Shown in pieces: positions 1 to 9,199 of a DNA stretch of 64,000 nt. The notes below the pieces were generated by a model that ran no database searches, was not told where the DNA came from, and was given only the letters and a program-made list of their open reading frames with translations. A program made the position numbers and the translations under genes. Location of the stretch: NCBI RefSeq assembly GCF_011046735.1, contig NZ_CP049258.1:7024001-7088000 (forward strand), read 5' to 3'. Numbering within the stretch: the stretch's first letter is position 1; each line of letters starts with the position of its first letter. Origin of the DNA: Nordella sp. HKS 07 (GTDB taxonomy: Bacteria; Pseudomonadota; Alphaproteobacteria; Rhizobiales; Aestuariivirgaceae).

Positions 1-2054
1 GGATGATTTGGATCCTCCTGCTCGAACGCGTACCAGTCGTCGCCCTGCTGGTCGGCCGGAACGCCGAGCTCCGTCAGATCGGGCGCAGTACCCTCGCCTA
101 CCCAGCCTGTGGCCGGGTCGTCCTGCTCGCCGCGATAAATGATAAGCCCGGCCGCCACGCCAAGCGCGATCAGTCGATCGCCCATGGCCGCGGCGCGCTC
201 GCGCGCCAGCACCGCGTTGTAGGCCGCATCCCCCACGTCGTCGCAACGTCCGATCAACACAAGGCGAGCACCGGGAAAGTCGGCCAGCAGCTGTTCGACG
301 GCCTCGATATCCTCGCCCTCATGCGATGGGTTGGCCTCGTCGAACACCATCCGCACCCGAACATGCCGTTCGGGTAATGGCGCCGCCGGCGCGACATTGT
401 CGACTGTGACCTGCGCCAGCGCATTGGTCGGCACGACGAGATTGCCGCCCTCCAGCTCCGCCGGATTGTCCGCCGCGATGAGACTGCCGTCATCGTGGAA
501 CAGATTCAACTCGACGGTCCGCTCGACCGCTTGCACGACAAGCGACGCGCCATCGGCGTCGAATACACCAGCCTCGACGCCAATCAGCAGCGCGGCCCGC
601 TCCAGGCACTGTATACGCACGCGCCGCACACCGCCGCTATTGTCGTCCAGCACCAGATCGACGCGGCCTGAGGCCGGAAGTCCTGAGGTGCCGTTCAAGG
701 CGAAGGTGGCGCCGCTCGCCACCGGCGCCGTAGGGCTGTCGCCGAGTTGCCAGGTCATCGCCTCCGGATCGGCTGGCGCCGGGTCGACGGCGAAGACCAA
801 GCCGGCGGCCGCGATCACCTCGCGCGAACCGGACACGTGCACGACATTGTCATGCGACAGCCCGCCATGGGTGACGGTTATCTTTGCCGTTGCACCCCGT
901 CCGGCTGTGAAGTGATGACGGATCTCCGGTTCGTCGACCGGCGTGGAGCCACCTTCAGCTGTCGCGCTGCGGATACACACCAGCGTGTCGCCGGACCGGG
1001 CACGGAACTCCGGTGTCAGAAGACCATTGGCGGTCGAGCGATCCGGCAGGATCCAGCGTACTGTGACGTCGGTGCCCGGCCCCGAGGTCACCTGCGCGAA
1101 GAAACGCAAGGGACGACCCGGGTCGATCACCACGGTGCGGTCGAATTCGCCGTCGGCCGATGCGACAGGGATGGGCGCGTACCCGTTTGCGTCTGTCGCC
1201 TGGCTGATTTGCACCGGCGTCGCCGTCGCCGCGTCGGCGCCCCATTCGGCGCGCAATTCGCCCTGCATGCCGAACGGATCGCCGAGCAGCACGTCGCGCA
1301 CGCCCAGCACGAGACTGCCCACTAACGGCGTCTCGTGCGGCAGATAAAGAAGCGCTTCGTTGATCGCGAGGCCCGTCCAGTCCGGTCCATGACTGCGGGC
1401 CAAGATGTCGGCCGGCGTGTAGGTTCCGGAAGCATCGAAGGTGAGCTGGCGCACCGTGAGCCCGATCGCCGAGTTGGCGACGAAGAAATGTGGCGGCACG
1501 AATTGCATGGACGCAACGCTGCCGGTCGGTGCGCTAGGCACCAGCGGATCCGGAAAGTCGACCAGGAACGGGCCGCCCCAGCCGCCAGGCCCGTTGGTGA
1601 TGCGCAGGATCGCGCTGCCGCTCAGCCGCACATCAGGGGACGCCGGGTCTGGCAACAGATGCGCGGGCGTCGTGCCGCTGCCTGGTATCAACTTGGCGGC
1701 CTTCAGCGATGGCACGACGATGCTGACCTGCTCCAGAAACAGGTCGAGTTGCAGCGGCGCCGGCGCCGGCTCGATATTGTTGACCGTCTGAACGCGCGTG
1801 GCCGCGAGTTGGAAGCGCACGCCGCGATCGAAGCCGGCGCCTTCGATCGACCAGCTGCGGATCGCATCCTCGATGCCTGTGTCCTCGATGGTCGGCAGCA
1901 GCGTGCCGTAGTGGAATGTGGCCGCCGAGGTCGTCGACGAGGTCAGGTCGACGGCGGTGAAGCGCTCGAGAAAGCTGCGCAGCCCGGCAGGAATGGCCGA
2001 CTGTGCGCCAGGCGGAATGGGCAGCAGGTCGAGTATGCTCGCGCCGAGGGGCAT
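1..2054 (-). CDS. Large protein with C-terminal OmpA-like domain (3' end outside window)
   Basis: An open frame of at least 684 codons runs on the minus strand from an ATG at 2054 to the window edge without a stop. GGAGG lies a few bases upstream of the ATG. The protein begins MPLGASILDLLPIP and has no signal peptide that I can see. Most of it is beta-rich and not recognised. Near the visible C-terminus (about 370 down to 150) is an OmpA-like peptidoglycan-binding pattern: VLIGRCDDVG, then N..LARERAAAMGDRLIALGV, matching the family G..D..G...N..L...RA..V...L...G. That suggests contact with the cell wall. The absence of an N-terminal export signal is odd for an outer-membrane OmpA protein and leaves open a cell-envelope machine or phage-derived structure. 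The existence of the gene is well supported; its role is unknown. Confidence 0.7.
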   Translation of the reverse strand, partial: MPLGASILDLLPIPPGAQSAIPAGLRSFLERFTAVDLTSSTTSAATFHYGTLLPTIEDTGIEDAIRSWSIEGAGFDRGVRFQLAATRVQTVNNIEPAPAPLQLDLFLEQVSIVVPSLKAAKLIPGSGTTPAHLLPDPASPDVRLSGSAILRITNGPGGWGGPFLVDFPDPLVPSAPTGSVASMQFVPPHFFVANSAIGLTVRQLTFDASGTYTPADILARSHGPDWTGLAINEALLYLPHETPLVGSLVLGVRDVLLGDPFGMQGELRAEWGADAATATPVQISQATDANGYAPIPVASADGEFDRTVVIDPGRPLRFFAQVTSGPGTDVTVRWILPDRSTANGLLTPEFRARSGDTLVCIRSATAEGGSTPVDEPEIRHHFTAGRGATAKITVTHGGLSHDNVVHVSGSREVIAAAGLVFAVDPAPADPEAMTWQLGDSPTAPVASGATFALNGTSGLPASGRVDLVLDDNSGGVRRVRIQCLERAALLIGVEAGVFDADGASLVVQAVERTVELNLFHDDGSLIAADNPAELEGGNLVVPTNALAQVTVDNVAPAAPLPERHVRVRMVFDEANPSHEGEDIEAVEQLLADFPGARLVLIGRCDDVGDAAYNAVLARERAAAMGDRLIALGVAAGLIIYRGEQDDPATGWVGEGTAPDLTELGVPADQQGDDWYAFEQEDPNH

Positions 2055-2303
2055 GGAGCCTCCGTGTACCCAAGGCTATTCGACGAGAGCTCACCTCCGA
2101 CCGATCGCCGCATCTTCAGCTTCGGACGAGTCCCGGATTTGTTGGAGACTATGAGAGCCGTCCGAAAAGGGCAAGTCGCCTCGAAGCGATTTTCGATCGA
2201 CTGGAGTGTTGCTGGTTTGCCCGGATCGAGACCCAGAGTCGTCTTCGCAACGGCGGCTTCGAAAACCCTTCACATTTTCCAGCTCGGCGCGCTAATTTCG
2301 GCC

Positions 2304-2453
2304 ATGGCCAAGCCACCGCCCGCTCCCCCGAAACCGACCGGCCGTCCAGCCCGCCTCGCCGAGGCGCTGCGCGCCAATCTCAAGCGCCGCAAGGCCCAGG
2401 CCAGGAACCGCGCCGAGACCGCCCCCAGGTCAGAGGGAGCAAAAAAGGGATAG
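2304..2453 (+). CDS. Small basic proline-rich hypothetical protein
   Basis: A 49-residue frame starts MAKPPPAPPKPTGRPARLAE and continues with a strongly basic helical stretch (LRANLKRRKAQARNR). Short basic proteins of this kind occur just upstream of murA in other Hyphomicrobiales, which is the main reason for listing it. No catalytic motif is visible. It is co-directional with murA, 200 bases upstream. It may be a nucleic-acid-binding peptide, but that is only inferred from charge. Confidence 0.5.
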   Translation: MAKPPPAPPKPTGRPARLAEALRANLKRRKAQARNRAETAPRSEGAKKG

Positions 2454-2653
2454 GGTTGCCCTGACCCTGCCATTTATGCTTGTTAGGCCTTCTGTGGGCA
2501 CCGGAGCGGCGGGCCCAGGAGCGGGATGCGAGGAAGGGGATACCTGGTTCTACCATCCGCTCCAGATATGGAATCAACCACGTTGTGGCCTGGGATTGCT
2601 TCAATCCAAGTCATTGTGGTGCAGGGGAATATTGCAGGGGAATTTGCGTAAAA

Positions 2654-3946
2654 ATGGATCGTATCCGTATCCGGGGCGGCAACACGCTGAACGGCACCAT
2701 ACATATCAGCGGCGCCAAGAATGCGGCCTTGCCGTTGATGATCGCCTCGCTGCTGACGGATGAGACGCTGACACTGCACCGCGTTCCGCGGCTCGCCGAC
2801 GTCCGGCTCCTCCAGCGCATCCTGCAGAATCACGGCGTTGACATCACCATCGCCGGCAAGCGCGCCGGCCAGAACGGCCATGACGGCGAGACGATGCGCA
2901 TTTCGGCCAAGGCCATCGCCGACTCGACGGCGCCCTATGAGCTCGTCTCCAAGATGCGCGCCAGCTTCTGGGTGCTGGCCCCCCTCCTCGCCCGTTGCGG
3001 CGAGGCGCGCGTGTCCCTGCCCGGCGGCTGCGCGATCGGCACCAGACCGGTCGACCTGCATATTCTCGCCATGGAGAAACTTGGCGCCAAGATCACCATC
3101 GACGCCGGCTATGTCGTGGCCAGGACGCCCAACGGCTTCATCGGCGGCCATATCAAGTTCCCGAAAGTATCGGTCGGCGCCACCCATGCGGCGCTCATGG
3201 GTGCCGTCACCGCCAAGGGCGACACGCTCATCGAGAACGCGGCGCGCGAGCCCGAGATCGCCGATGTCGCCGAATGTCTGGTGAAGATGGGCGCCAAGAT
3301 CGACGGCATCGGCAGTGCCACCATCCGCATCAAGGGCGTGCCGCGCCTGCACGGCGCCGAGCACACCGTCATCGCCGACCGCATCGAGGCCGGCACCTAT
3401 GCCATGGCCGCCGCCATGACCGGCGGCGAAGTGAAGCTTGCCGGCGCCCGCACCGACACGCTCGGCGAAGTCATGAAGATCATGCGCTCATCGGGCGTCG
3501 ACATCGAAGCGAAGAATGACGGCCTGAAGATCAAGCGCAATGGCGCCGGTCTTGCCGCCATCAGGGTCGAGACCGAGCCCTATCCGGGTTTCCCGACCGA
3601 TCTCCAGGCCCAGCTCATGGCGCTCACCACCAGGGCCAAGGGCACCTCGATCATCCGCGAGACGATCTTCGAAAACCGCTTCATGCATGTCCAGGAACTG
3701 GCGCGGCTGGGCGCCGACATCCATCTCGATGGCGACACCGCTGAGATCAGGGGCGTCGAACGCCTCACCGGCGCTCCCGTAATGGCGACGGATCTCAGGG
3801 CATCCGTTTCCCTCGTCATCGCAGCACTTGCCGCCGAAGGTGAAACCATGCTCCACCGCGTCTATCATCTTGACCGCGGCTTCGAGACGCTGGAAGAGAA
3901 ACTCAAGGCGTGCGGCGCCGATATCGAGCGCCTGTCCAGTCATTGA
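2654..3946 (+). CDS. murA: UDP-N-acetylglucosamine 1-carboxyvinyltransferase
   Basis: MurA transfers enolpyruvate from PEP to UDP-GlcNAc, the first committed step of peptidoglycan synthesis, in the cytoplasm. The 430-residue length fits the family. The N-terminus [14 protein letters not shown] and [10 protein letters not shown] are typical, and the PEP-binding loop [15 protein letters not shown] carries the catalytic cysteine that is the target of fosfomycin. The later motifs GAKI, PTDLQAQ and [10 protein letters not shown] are also present. The frame is open upstream to 2480, but homology starts at ATG 2654. Two GCAGGGGAAT words lie just before the start. DUF2948 follows by 3 bases, so the two are probably cotranscribed. 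Confidence 0.96.
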   Translation: MDRIRIRGGNTLNGTIHISGAKNAALPLMIASLLTDETLTLHRVPRLADVRLLQRILQNHGVDITIAGKRAGQNGHDGETMRISAKAIADSTAPYELVSKMRASFWVLAPLLARCGEARVSLPGGCAIGTRPVDLHILAMEKLGAKITIDAGYVVARTPNGFIGGHIKFPKVSVGATHAALMGAVTAKGDTLIENAAREPEIADVAECLVKMGAKIDGIGSATIRIKGVPRLHGAEHTVIADRIEAGTYAMAAAMTGGEVKLAGARTDTLGEVMKIMRSSGVDIEAKNDGLKIKRNGAGLAAIRVETEPYPGFPTDLQAQLMALTTRAKGTSIIRETIFENRFMHVQELARLGADIHLDGDTAEIRGVERLTGAPVMATDLRASVSLVIAALAAEGETMLHRVYHLDRGFETLEEKLKACGADIERLSSH

Positions 3947-3949
3947 TCC

Positions 3950-4366
3950 ATGCTCAAGCTCACCGCCCTAGATACGGCCGATCTGGAGATCATTTCCGCC
4001 CACATGCAGGATGCGGTCATCACCGTCGGTGACATCCGCTATCTCAAGACCGCCGGGATATTCGCCCTCATCGGCAATCGTTTCCTGTGGCAAACGCAGA
4101 AACCGCCTTATGAGCGCCGGCGCGCCGGTCTCTCCTTCGACCGCGTGCTGTCGGCGAAGTCGCATCGCATCCTCCAGGGCGCCGATGACGCGGTGCTGTC
4201 GCTCCTCGCCATCTCCTTCACGCCCGATGAGGAGCCTTCCGGCACGATCACGCTCACCTTCTCGGGCGACGGCGCCATCAATCTCAAGGTCGAATGCATC
4301 GAGGCGCGGCTCGAGGATCTGGGCCCCGCCTGGGAGACACCGAACCTCCCCTCGCATGAGCGCTAG
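3950..4366 (+). CDS. DUF2948 family protein
   Basis: The 138-residue product starts MLKLTALDTADLEIISAHMQ and contains DAVITVGDI, RFLWQ and a C-terminal CIEARLEDLGPAWETP, the pattern of the alphaproteobacterial DUF2948 family. The function is unknown. It follows murA by 3 bases, and in many Hyphomicrobiales it lies between murA and hisD. Here hisD is not found downstream. No export signal or membrane segment is visible, so a cytoplasmic location is expected. Confidence 0.9.
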   Translation: MLKLTALDTADLEIISAHMQDAVITVGDIRYLKTAGIFALIGNRFLWQTQKPPYERRRAGLSFDRVLSAKSHRILQGADDAVLSLLAISFTPDEEPSGTITLTFSGDGAINLKVECIEARLEDLGPAWETPNLPSHER

Positions 4367-4390
4367 TGGCGGAAGCTGCGCCGGCCAAAA

Positions 4391-4487
4391 TCCCCTGTTA
4401 TTTTACAGGCAGGTTTGCAGGGAAATTACAGGCGTCTACAGGGAACTACAGGGACTTCTCGCGAAGGGCGCAGAACAGGGAGTTATT
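4391..4487 (+). repeat. ACAGGGAA-type short interspersed repeat in the murA-UPF0262 gap
   Basis: The 289-base gap between DUF2948 and UPF0262 holds a run of imperfect words: TTTACAGGCAGG, GCAGGGAAATTACAGG, CTACAGGGAACTACAGGGA and ACAGGGAGTTATT. Such ACAGGGAA-rich stretches recur in Hyphomicrobiales genomes and give rise to spurious short ORFs. A 68-codon frame from 4366 is such a case. The rest of the gap, 4488-4655, shows no gene that I can support. Confidence 0.55.
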
Positions 4488-4655
4488 CCGGTTCCGCCGA
4501 TCATGTCGTTTCATGGCGCGGATATGCCCGCAATTGCAAGGCCGACCTTCCGCGTCCCTCATGTGCCCATGAGGGTGATGGATCGAACCAAACTCGTTAT
4601 GCGCCGCTTCCGCGAAGTGATTCCCCTTGGCGGGGAAGCGCGCTAGGTTGATTCC

Positions 4656-5144
4656 ATGGCCAGCAAGGACGTCTGTGATCGCAACCGCCTCGCCGCCGTC
4701 GATATCGATGACAGCATCGGCTCGGCGCTGAGCGCTGACGCGGATCACGAGCGCCGCGTCGCCATCTACGATCTCATCGAGGACAACCGGTTCACGGTGA
4801 TCGGCCATGAGAGCGGCCCCTATCGCCTGGCGCTCTCGGCCGCCGACGGCCGCGTTGTCTTCGACATCTGGAGCGCCAAAGAGGAGCGCGTCTCCATGAT
4901 CGGCCTGTCGCTCTCGCCTTTCCGCCGTCTCGTGAAGGACTATTTCATGATTTGCGAGAGCTATTACAAGGCGATCCGCACCGCGACGCCAAGCCAGATC
5001 GAGACCATCGACATGGCCAGGCGCGGCCTTCACAATGAGGGCAGCGATCTTCTGAAAGAGCGTCTGGACGGCAAGATCGAAGTCGATTCGCAGACTTCGC
5101 GCCGCCTGTTCACCTTGCTATGTGTGCTGCATTGGCGCGGCTGA
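4656..5144 (+). CDS. UPF0262 family protein
   Basis: The 162-residue product has the UPF0262 features: [14 protein letters not shown] near the N-terminus, [42 protein letters not shown] and [11 protein letters not shown]. The function of this alphaproteobacterial family is unknown. In related genomes it sits between hisD and the low-molecular-weight phosphatase gene, and here only the hisD neighbour is missing. It is soluble, with no signal peptide. The next gene starts 12 bases downstream, which suggests one transcript. Confidence 0.92.
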   Translation: MASKDVCDRNRLAAVDIDDSIGSALSADADHERRVAIYDLIEDNRFTVIGHESGPYRLALSAADGRVVFDIWSAKEERVSMIGLSLSPFRRLVKDYFMICESYYKAIRTATPSQIETIDMARRGLHNEGSDLLKERLDGKIEVDSQTSRRLFTLLCVLHWRG

Positions 5145-5156
5145 GCGGGCTCTTCG

Positions 5157-5603
5157 ATGGCGGCTGACCTTCCGGGAGCGCTGCTCTTCGCCTGCACCCA
5201 GAACGTCATCCGCTCGCCGATGGCGGCGACGATCGCCCGGCATTTCTACGGCAGCCGTGTCTTCATCGCGTCCTGCGGGGTAAAGCCGGGCGAGCCCGAT
5301 CCTTTCGTCGACATAATCATGGACGAGATCGGCATGGATATGCGCAAGCACCGTCCACAGAGCTTCGCCGATCTGGAGGATTCGAGCTTCGACATCGTCG
5401 TCTCGCTGTCGCCCGAAGCTCACCATCGGGCCCTCGAAATGACCCGCACCATGGCCATCGAGGCGGAATACTGGCCGACCATGGACCCCTCGGCCGCCAT
5501 GGGCAGCCGCGAGCAGATTCTCGACGCCTACCGCGACGTCCGCGACGTGCTGATGCGCCGCATTCGGGGCCGATTCGGGGTGCACGGGGCGCGCGGCGTG
5601 TAA
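5157..5603 (+). CDS. Low molecular weight protein-tyrosine-phosphatase family protein
   Basis: The 148-residue size is that of low-molecular-weight phosphatases. The P-loop C-x5-R is present near the N-terminus as CTQNVIRSPMA, preceded by the hydrophobic strand ALLFA. The general-acid Asp lies in YWPTMDPS near residue 105. The fold and active site are therefore intact. The substrate is not known; relatives act on phosphotyrosine proteins or arsenate. In this synteny block the gene normally precedes infA. The C-terminal tail (RGRFGVHGARGV) is arginine- and glycine-rich. Confidence 0.88.
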   Translation: MAADLPGALLFACTQNVIRSPMAATIARHFYGSRVFIASCGVKPGEPDPFVDIIMDEIGMDMRKHRPQSFADLEDSSFDIVVSLSPEAHHRALEMTRTMAIEAEYWPTMDPSAAMGSREQILDAYRDVRDVLMRRIRGRFGVHGARGV

Positions 5604-5678
5604 ATTGCCCCACCGACTTGATTTTGCCCGGCAACCGGTTCATGGGTAGCCGCGATCGTCAACCAGCCAGGGAACCTT

Positions 5679-5897
5679 ATGGCGAAGGAAGAATTGCTTG
5701 AATTCGAGGGCACGGTAACGGAGCTCCTGCCCAACGCGACATTCCGCGTAAAGCTCGACAACAACCATGAGATCATCGCCCATACCGCCGGCAAGATGCG
5801 CAAGAACCGTATCCGCGTCCTGGCCGGCGACCGCGTCATGGTCGAAATGACGCCCTACGACCTGACCAAGGGCCGCATCAACTATCGCTTCAAATAG
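5679..5897 (+). CDS. infA: Translation initiation factor IF-1
   Basis: The 72-residue protein is a full-length IF-1: [46 protein letters not shown] and a C-terminal [13 protein letters not shown]. It is a single OB fold that binds the 30S A site during initiation. The start follows a 75-base spacer after the phosphatase gene, with AACC before ATG and no perfect Shine-Dalgarno sequence. The maf gene follows 15 bases downstream. Confidence 0.97.
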   Translation: MAKEELLEFEGTVTELLPNATFRVKLDNNHEIIAHTAGKMRKNRIRVLAGDRVMVEMTPYDLTKGRINYRFK

Positions 5898-5912
5898 GAG
5901 CCTGGCTGAAGC

Positions 5913-6551
5913 ATGACGGAAGCCCGCGTCAAGCTCGTGCTGGCCAGCGCCTCGCCGCGCCGGTTGGCACTGCTCGAACAGGCGGGCCTCAGGCCCGATC
6001 TCCTGATGCCGGCGGATATCGACGAAACGCCGATAAAGCGCGAAACCCCGCGCCGTCTTGCCATCCGGCTGGCCAATGAGAAGGCCCGCACCGCGCAGGA
6101 TGCCCCGCTCGTCAAGAAGCTCGGGACCAAGACCTTCATCCTCGCCGCCGACACGGTGGTGGGGCTCGGCCGCCGCATCCTGCCCAAGCCGGAGACGCCC
6201 GAAGAGGCCGAGGCCTGCCTGTGGCTGCTGTCCGGCCGCTCGCACTGGGTCTATTCCGCGGTGACGTTGCTGGCGCCCGGCGGGCAGTCCTGGCGGCGCT
6301 GCTCGGAAACCAAGGTGCGCTTCAAGCGCTTCTCGCGCGAGGATGTCGACACCTATCTCAAATCGGGCGAATGGCGCGGCAAAGCCGGCGGCTATGCCGT
6401 GCAGGGGCGCGCCGAATCATTCGTGCGCGCCATGAGCGGCTCTCATTCTGGCGTGGTCGGCCTGCCGCTCTACGAGACGATCCATCTCCTTCATGGCGCG
6501 GGCTATCCCGTCCATTACACCTGGCTGACCGCGCCGCTCAGCGGCGTATGA
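5913..6551 (+). CDS. maf: Maf family nucleotide pyrophosphatase
   Basis: Maf proteins hydrolyse non-canonical or modified nucleoside triphosphates. The 212-residue sequence has the N-terminal signature [18 protein letters not shown], the ADIDET segment, [18 protein letters not shown] around the catalytic Asp, the VYSAVTL strand and [13 protein letters not shown]. The last segment is usually GxxGxYxIQG, so this site is conserved. TGA at 6549-6551 overlaps the ATG of yacG in ATGA, which indicates translational coupling. Confidence 0.94.
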   Translation: MTEARVKLVLASASPRRLALLEQAGLRPDLLMPADIDETPIKRETPRRLAIRLANEKARTAQDAPLVKKLGTKTFILAADTVVGLGRRILPKPETPEEAEACLWLLSGRSHWVYSAVTLLAPGGQSWRRCSETKVRFKRFSREDVDTYLKSGEWRGKAGGYAVQGRAESFVRAMSGSHSGVVGLPLYETIHLLHGAGYPVHYTWLTAPLSGV

Positions 6552-6760
6552 CCGGCGACACGCATCCAGTGCGCCTGCGTCCCCGGCACCCCTGCCCGAT
6601 CTGCGGCAAGCCCTCGCAGCAGAAATACCATCCCTTCTGCTCGGCCCGCTGCGCCGATGTCGATCTCAACCGCTGGTTCGGCGGCCGCTACGCCATTCCG
6701 GCGGAGGAAGAACCGGATCCGGGCGACGAGTCGCCGGGTCCCAAGCGGGACGAGGAGTGA
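6548..6760 (+). CDS. yacG: DNA gyrase inhibitor YacG
   Basis: The 70-residue protein carries the YacG zinc-binding motif, two cysteine pairs in [20 protein letters not shown], followed by [13 protein letters not shown] and an acidic tail. In E. coli YacG binds GyrB and inhibits gyrase. The ATG overlaps the stop of maf by 4 bases. The maf-yacG pair is common in alphaproteobacteria. Confidence 0.93.
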   Translation: MTGDTHPVRLRPRHPCPICGKPSQQKYHPFCSARCADVDLNRWFGGRYAIPAEEEPDPGDESPGPKRDEE

Positions 6761-6872
6761 TCCCTAGATCGGGTCCACTTTTTCGTATCCCGTGCCGGGA
6801 CTGCTGACAAAAAACCACAACGGGACGGCCTATGAGGGGTTGTTCAAAGCACATTCCCCTGGAGAGGCGGCC

Positions 6873-7739
6873 TTGCAAGACCATAGAACATCGCAAACGG
6901 GCCTGGCCGTGCTCATGGTGGTGGGGTCGATGGTTTCGGTGCAGCTGGGTGCTGCTTTCGCGCATCCGACCATGGCGGCCTATGGGCCCATCGCCACCAC
7001 CTGGGGGAGGCTCGCCTGGGCGGCGATCTTCCTCGGCCTCGTCGTCCGTCCGGATATACGCCGCTATCCCCGCAAGGAGTTCCTGCTCACCGTGGCTCTG
7101 GGAGTGGTCATCGCCATGATGACACTCTGTTTCTTCGTCGCCATCACCCGCGTGCCGCTCGGCCTCGTCGTCGCCATCGAGTTTCTGGGACCGCTCACCG
7201 TGGCGGCACTCGGCTTCGCCCGCAGCTGGCGCCTGGTGTGGCTGCTGCTCGCCATTTTCGGGGTGCTTTTGCTGGTGATCGACCGCCAAGGCTTCAGCAT
7301 CGATCTCATCGGTTTCGGCTTTGCGATCGCGGCCGGTATCGGCTGGGGAAGTTACATTCTCTTGAGCAAACGGGTCGGCAAGACCTTCAAGGGCCTCGAC
7401 GGCCTGGCGCTCGCCTTCGTCGCGGCCGCCCTCATCGCCACGCCTTTTGGCCTGTGGGGCATCGACCTCGGCCAGTTGAGCGGCCTCGCCTGGCAGACGG
7501 CGGGCCTCGCCGTGCTGACGCCTCTTCTGCCTTATGCCCTCGAGATGATGGCCTTGCGGCGCCTGCCATCGTCGACTTTCGGCATCCTGATGAGCGCCGA
7601 GCCGGGCATCGGCGCGCTCGCCGGCTTTCTAGTCCTCAGCGAGCCCTTGAGTCCGCAGCAGATGGTCGGCATCGCGCTCGTCATCTGCGCCAGCGCCGGC
7701 GCGGTGAGCAGCGCGCGTAACGGTGGCACCTCAGCGTGA
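6873..7739 (+). CDS. EamA/RhtA-like DMT family transporter
   Basis: This is an inner-membrane protein with about ten hydrophobic segments and two EamA halves. The second half contains LPYALEMMALRRLPSSTFGILMS.EPGIGAL, very close to the threonine/homoserine exporter RhtA. I chose TTG 6873 because GGAGAGG lies at 6861-6867 and the product (288 residues) matches RhtA length. The frame is open from GTG 6792, where the extra residues look non-coding. It overlaps the 3' end of the convergent permease gene by 9 bases. Amino-acid or metabolite export is likely; the substrate is unproven. Confidence 0.85.
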   Translation: MQDHRTSQTGLAVLMVVGSMVSVQLGAAFAHPTMAAYGPIATTWGRLAWAAIFLGLVVRPDIRRYPRKEFLLTVALGVVIAMMTLCFFVAITRVPLGLVVAIEFLGPLTVAALGFARSWRLVWLLLAIFGVLLLVIDRQGFSIDLIGFGFAIAAGIGWGSYILLSKRVGKTFKGLDGLALAFVAAALIATPFGLWGIDLGQLSGLAWQTAGLAVLTPLLPYALEMMALRRLPSSTFGILMSAEPGIGALAGFLVLSEPLSPQQMVGIALVICASAGAVSSARNGGTSA

Positions 7740-9083
7740 CACCGTCTCCGCCGGCTTCTCCGGCAGAATCTGGTGCAGCAGGATCGCGCCGACCGCGCCG
7801 AAGGCGATGGACGAGCCGAGCAGATACTGCAGGACGTCCGGCAAGGTCTTGAGATAGTCGGGCGGAATGAGGGTCGCGAACAGTGCCAGAAGCACCGGCA
7901 GGCCGACGACCAGCATATTGCGCTCGCTGAGCGGGCTCGAGCGCACCACCCGGAAGCCGTTCATGGCGATGACGGCGCACAAGACGCCGAAGACGCCGCC
8001 GATCACGGGCTGCGGGATCGAGGCGATGGCCGCGCCGAGCTTGCCGACGAGGCCGAACAGCACCAGCATTATGCCGGCCGCCACGATGACGGCGCGGCTC
8101 CCTATGCCGGTGATCGCGATGACGCCGGCATTGGAGGAATAGCCGGTCACCGGGGTCGACCCGACCAGCGCGCTGACCAGACATCCCAGGCCCTCACCGG
8201 TGGCGCCGCGATCGAGCCGGCTGTCGGTGATTTCCTTGTTCATCACCGCGCCGACCGCGAACCAGGTGCCGGTGGTCTCGGCAAGCACCACCGCATAGAC
8301 GACCAGCATCGTGAGGATGGCCGGGAAGGAGAAATTGATATCGAGCGTGAGGAAGGCGACACGCGGCAGCGTGAGCCAGGAGGCATCGGCGATCCCTTGC
8401 GCGCTGAAACGCCCCATGAACGAGGCGACGAGCGTGCCGGCGCCGAGCGCCAGGATGACGGCGCCGAGCCTCAGCCACATGCCGCGCTTTCCCATGGTTA
8501 TGCCCGCCATCGTCGCGGCGACGAGAACGATGGCCGAAACGGCGGCGAGCAGGATATTGCCACCGACGGTCGCATCGCCATAAACGGCGAAGACGCTCTC
8601 CTTCAGCGCCACCGGCATCAGCGCCATGCCGACCACCAGGATGATCGTGCCACCGACAATCGGCGGCACCAGCTTCTTGATGACGCGGTGAAAGATGCCG
8701 GTCGGCGTTCCGAGCAAGGCCACGATGACGGCGCCTGGGATGAGCGCGCCGAAGACCGTCGCGAGGCCGGCGACGCCGCCGCCCGAGGCGAAGGCGATGG
8801 CGAGGATGGCGCCGATCGGCACGTATGACGGACCCTGGACGACCGGCAGGCGCATCATCCATTTCGACTGAATGATCGTCGCCAGGCCGGCGGCGATGAA
8901 GGCCGACTGGATCAGCACGGCGGAATCGGCGACCGCAAGCCCCAAGACCGACGCGATGATGAAGGGGACGACATAGACATCCATGGCCAGCACATGCTGG
9001 AGACCGAGCAAGGCCGTCTGACCCATCGGCAACCGGTCGTGGAGACGCGCCACGAGCACGATTTCATTCTCGACCTTCGACAT
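7731..9083 (-). CDS. Nucleobase:cation symporter-2 family permease (xanthine/uracil type)
   Basis: The 450-residue protein is a 14-helix-type NCS2/NAT permease. Supporting segments are ALLGLQHVLAMDVYVVPFI near the N-terminus, RLPVVQGPSYVPIGAI, the substrate-binding region VLAETTGTWFAVG and SALVGSTPVTGYSSNAGVIAITGIGSR, and IPQPVIGGV. It is an inner-membrane importer for a purine or pyrimidine base. Its divergent neighbour is guanine deaminase, 116 bases away, so guanine, xanthine or hypoxanthine is the likely substrate. The intergenic region has a small palindrome CTACCC-TCC-GGGTAG at 9125-9139. Confidence 0.9.
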   Translation of the reverse strand: MSKVENEIVLVARLHDRLPMGQTALLGLQHVLAMDVYVVPFIIASVLGLAVADSAVLIQSAFIAAGLATIIQSKWMMRLPVVQGPSYVPIGAILAIAFASGGGVAGLATVFGALIPGAVIVALLGTPTGIFHRVIKKLVPPIVGGTIILVVGMALMPVALKESVFAVYGDATVGGNILLAAVSAIVLVAATMAGITMGKRGMWLRLGAVILALGAGTLVASFMGRFSAQGIADASWLTLPRVAFLTLDINFSFPAILTMLVVYAVVLAETTGTWFAVGAVMNKEITDSRLDRGATGEGLGCLVSALVGSTPVTGYSSNAGVIAITGIGSRAVIVAAGIMLVLFGLVGKLGAAIASIPQPVIGGVFGVLCAVIAMNGFRVVRSSPLSERNMLVVGLPVLLALFATLIPPDYLKTLPDVLQYLLGSSIAFGAVGAILLHQILPEKPAETVSR

Positions 9084-9199
9084 GATATCTCCCCCTCAGA
9101 TCGCCGCTTCGCCTGCGACTCAATCTACCCTCCGGGTAGGCTAGCACGCTCATCACGGGGTGGAGAATGAAGCAGTATCGATTGTCCACGGAGTCCTGA

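Noticed and set aside
4366-4572. 68-codon frame between DUF2948 and UPF0262
   Set aside because: It is made of ACAGGGAA repeat words and shows no protein family pattern.
9125-9139. CTACCC-TCC-GGGTAG palindrome between permease and guaD as an operator or purine riboswitch
   Set aside because: It is only 6 bp per arm, and the conserved purine riboswitch core was not found, so no regulatory site is claimed.
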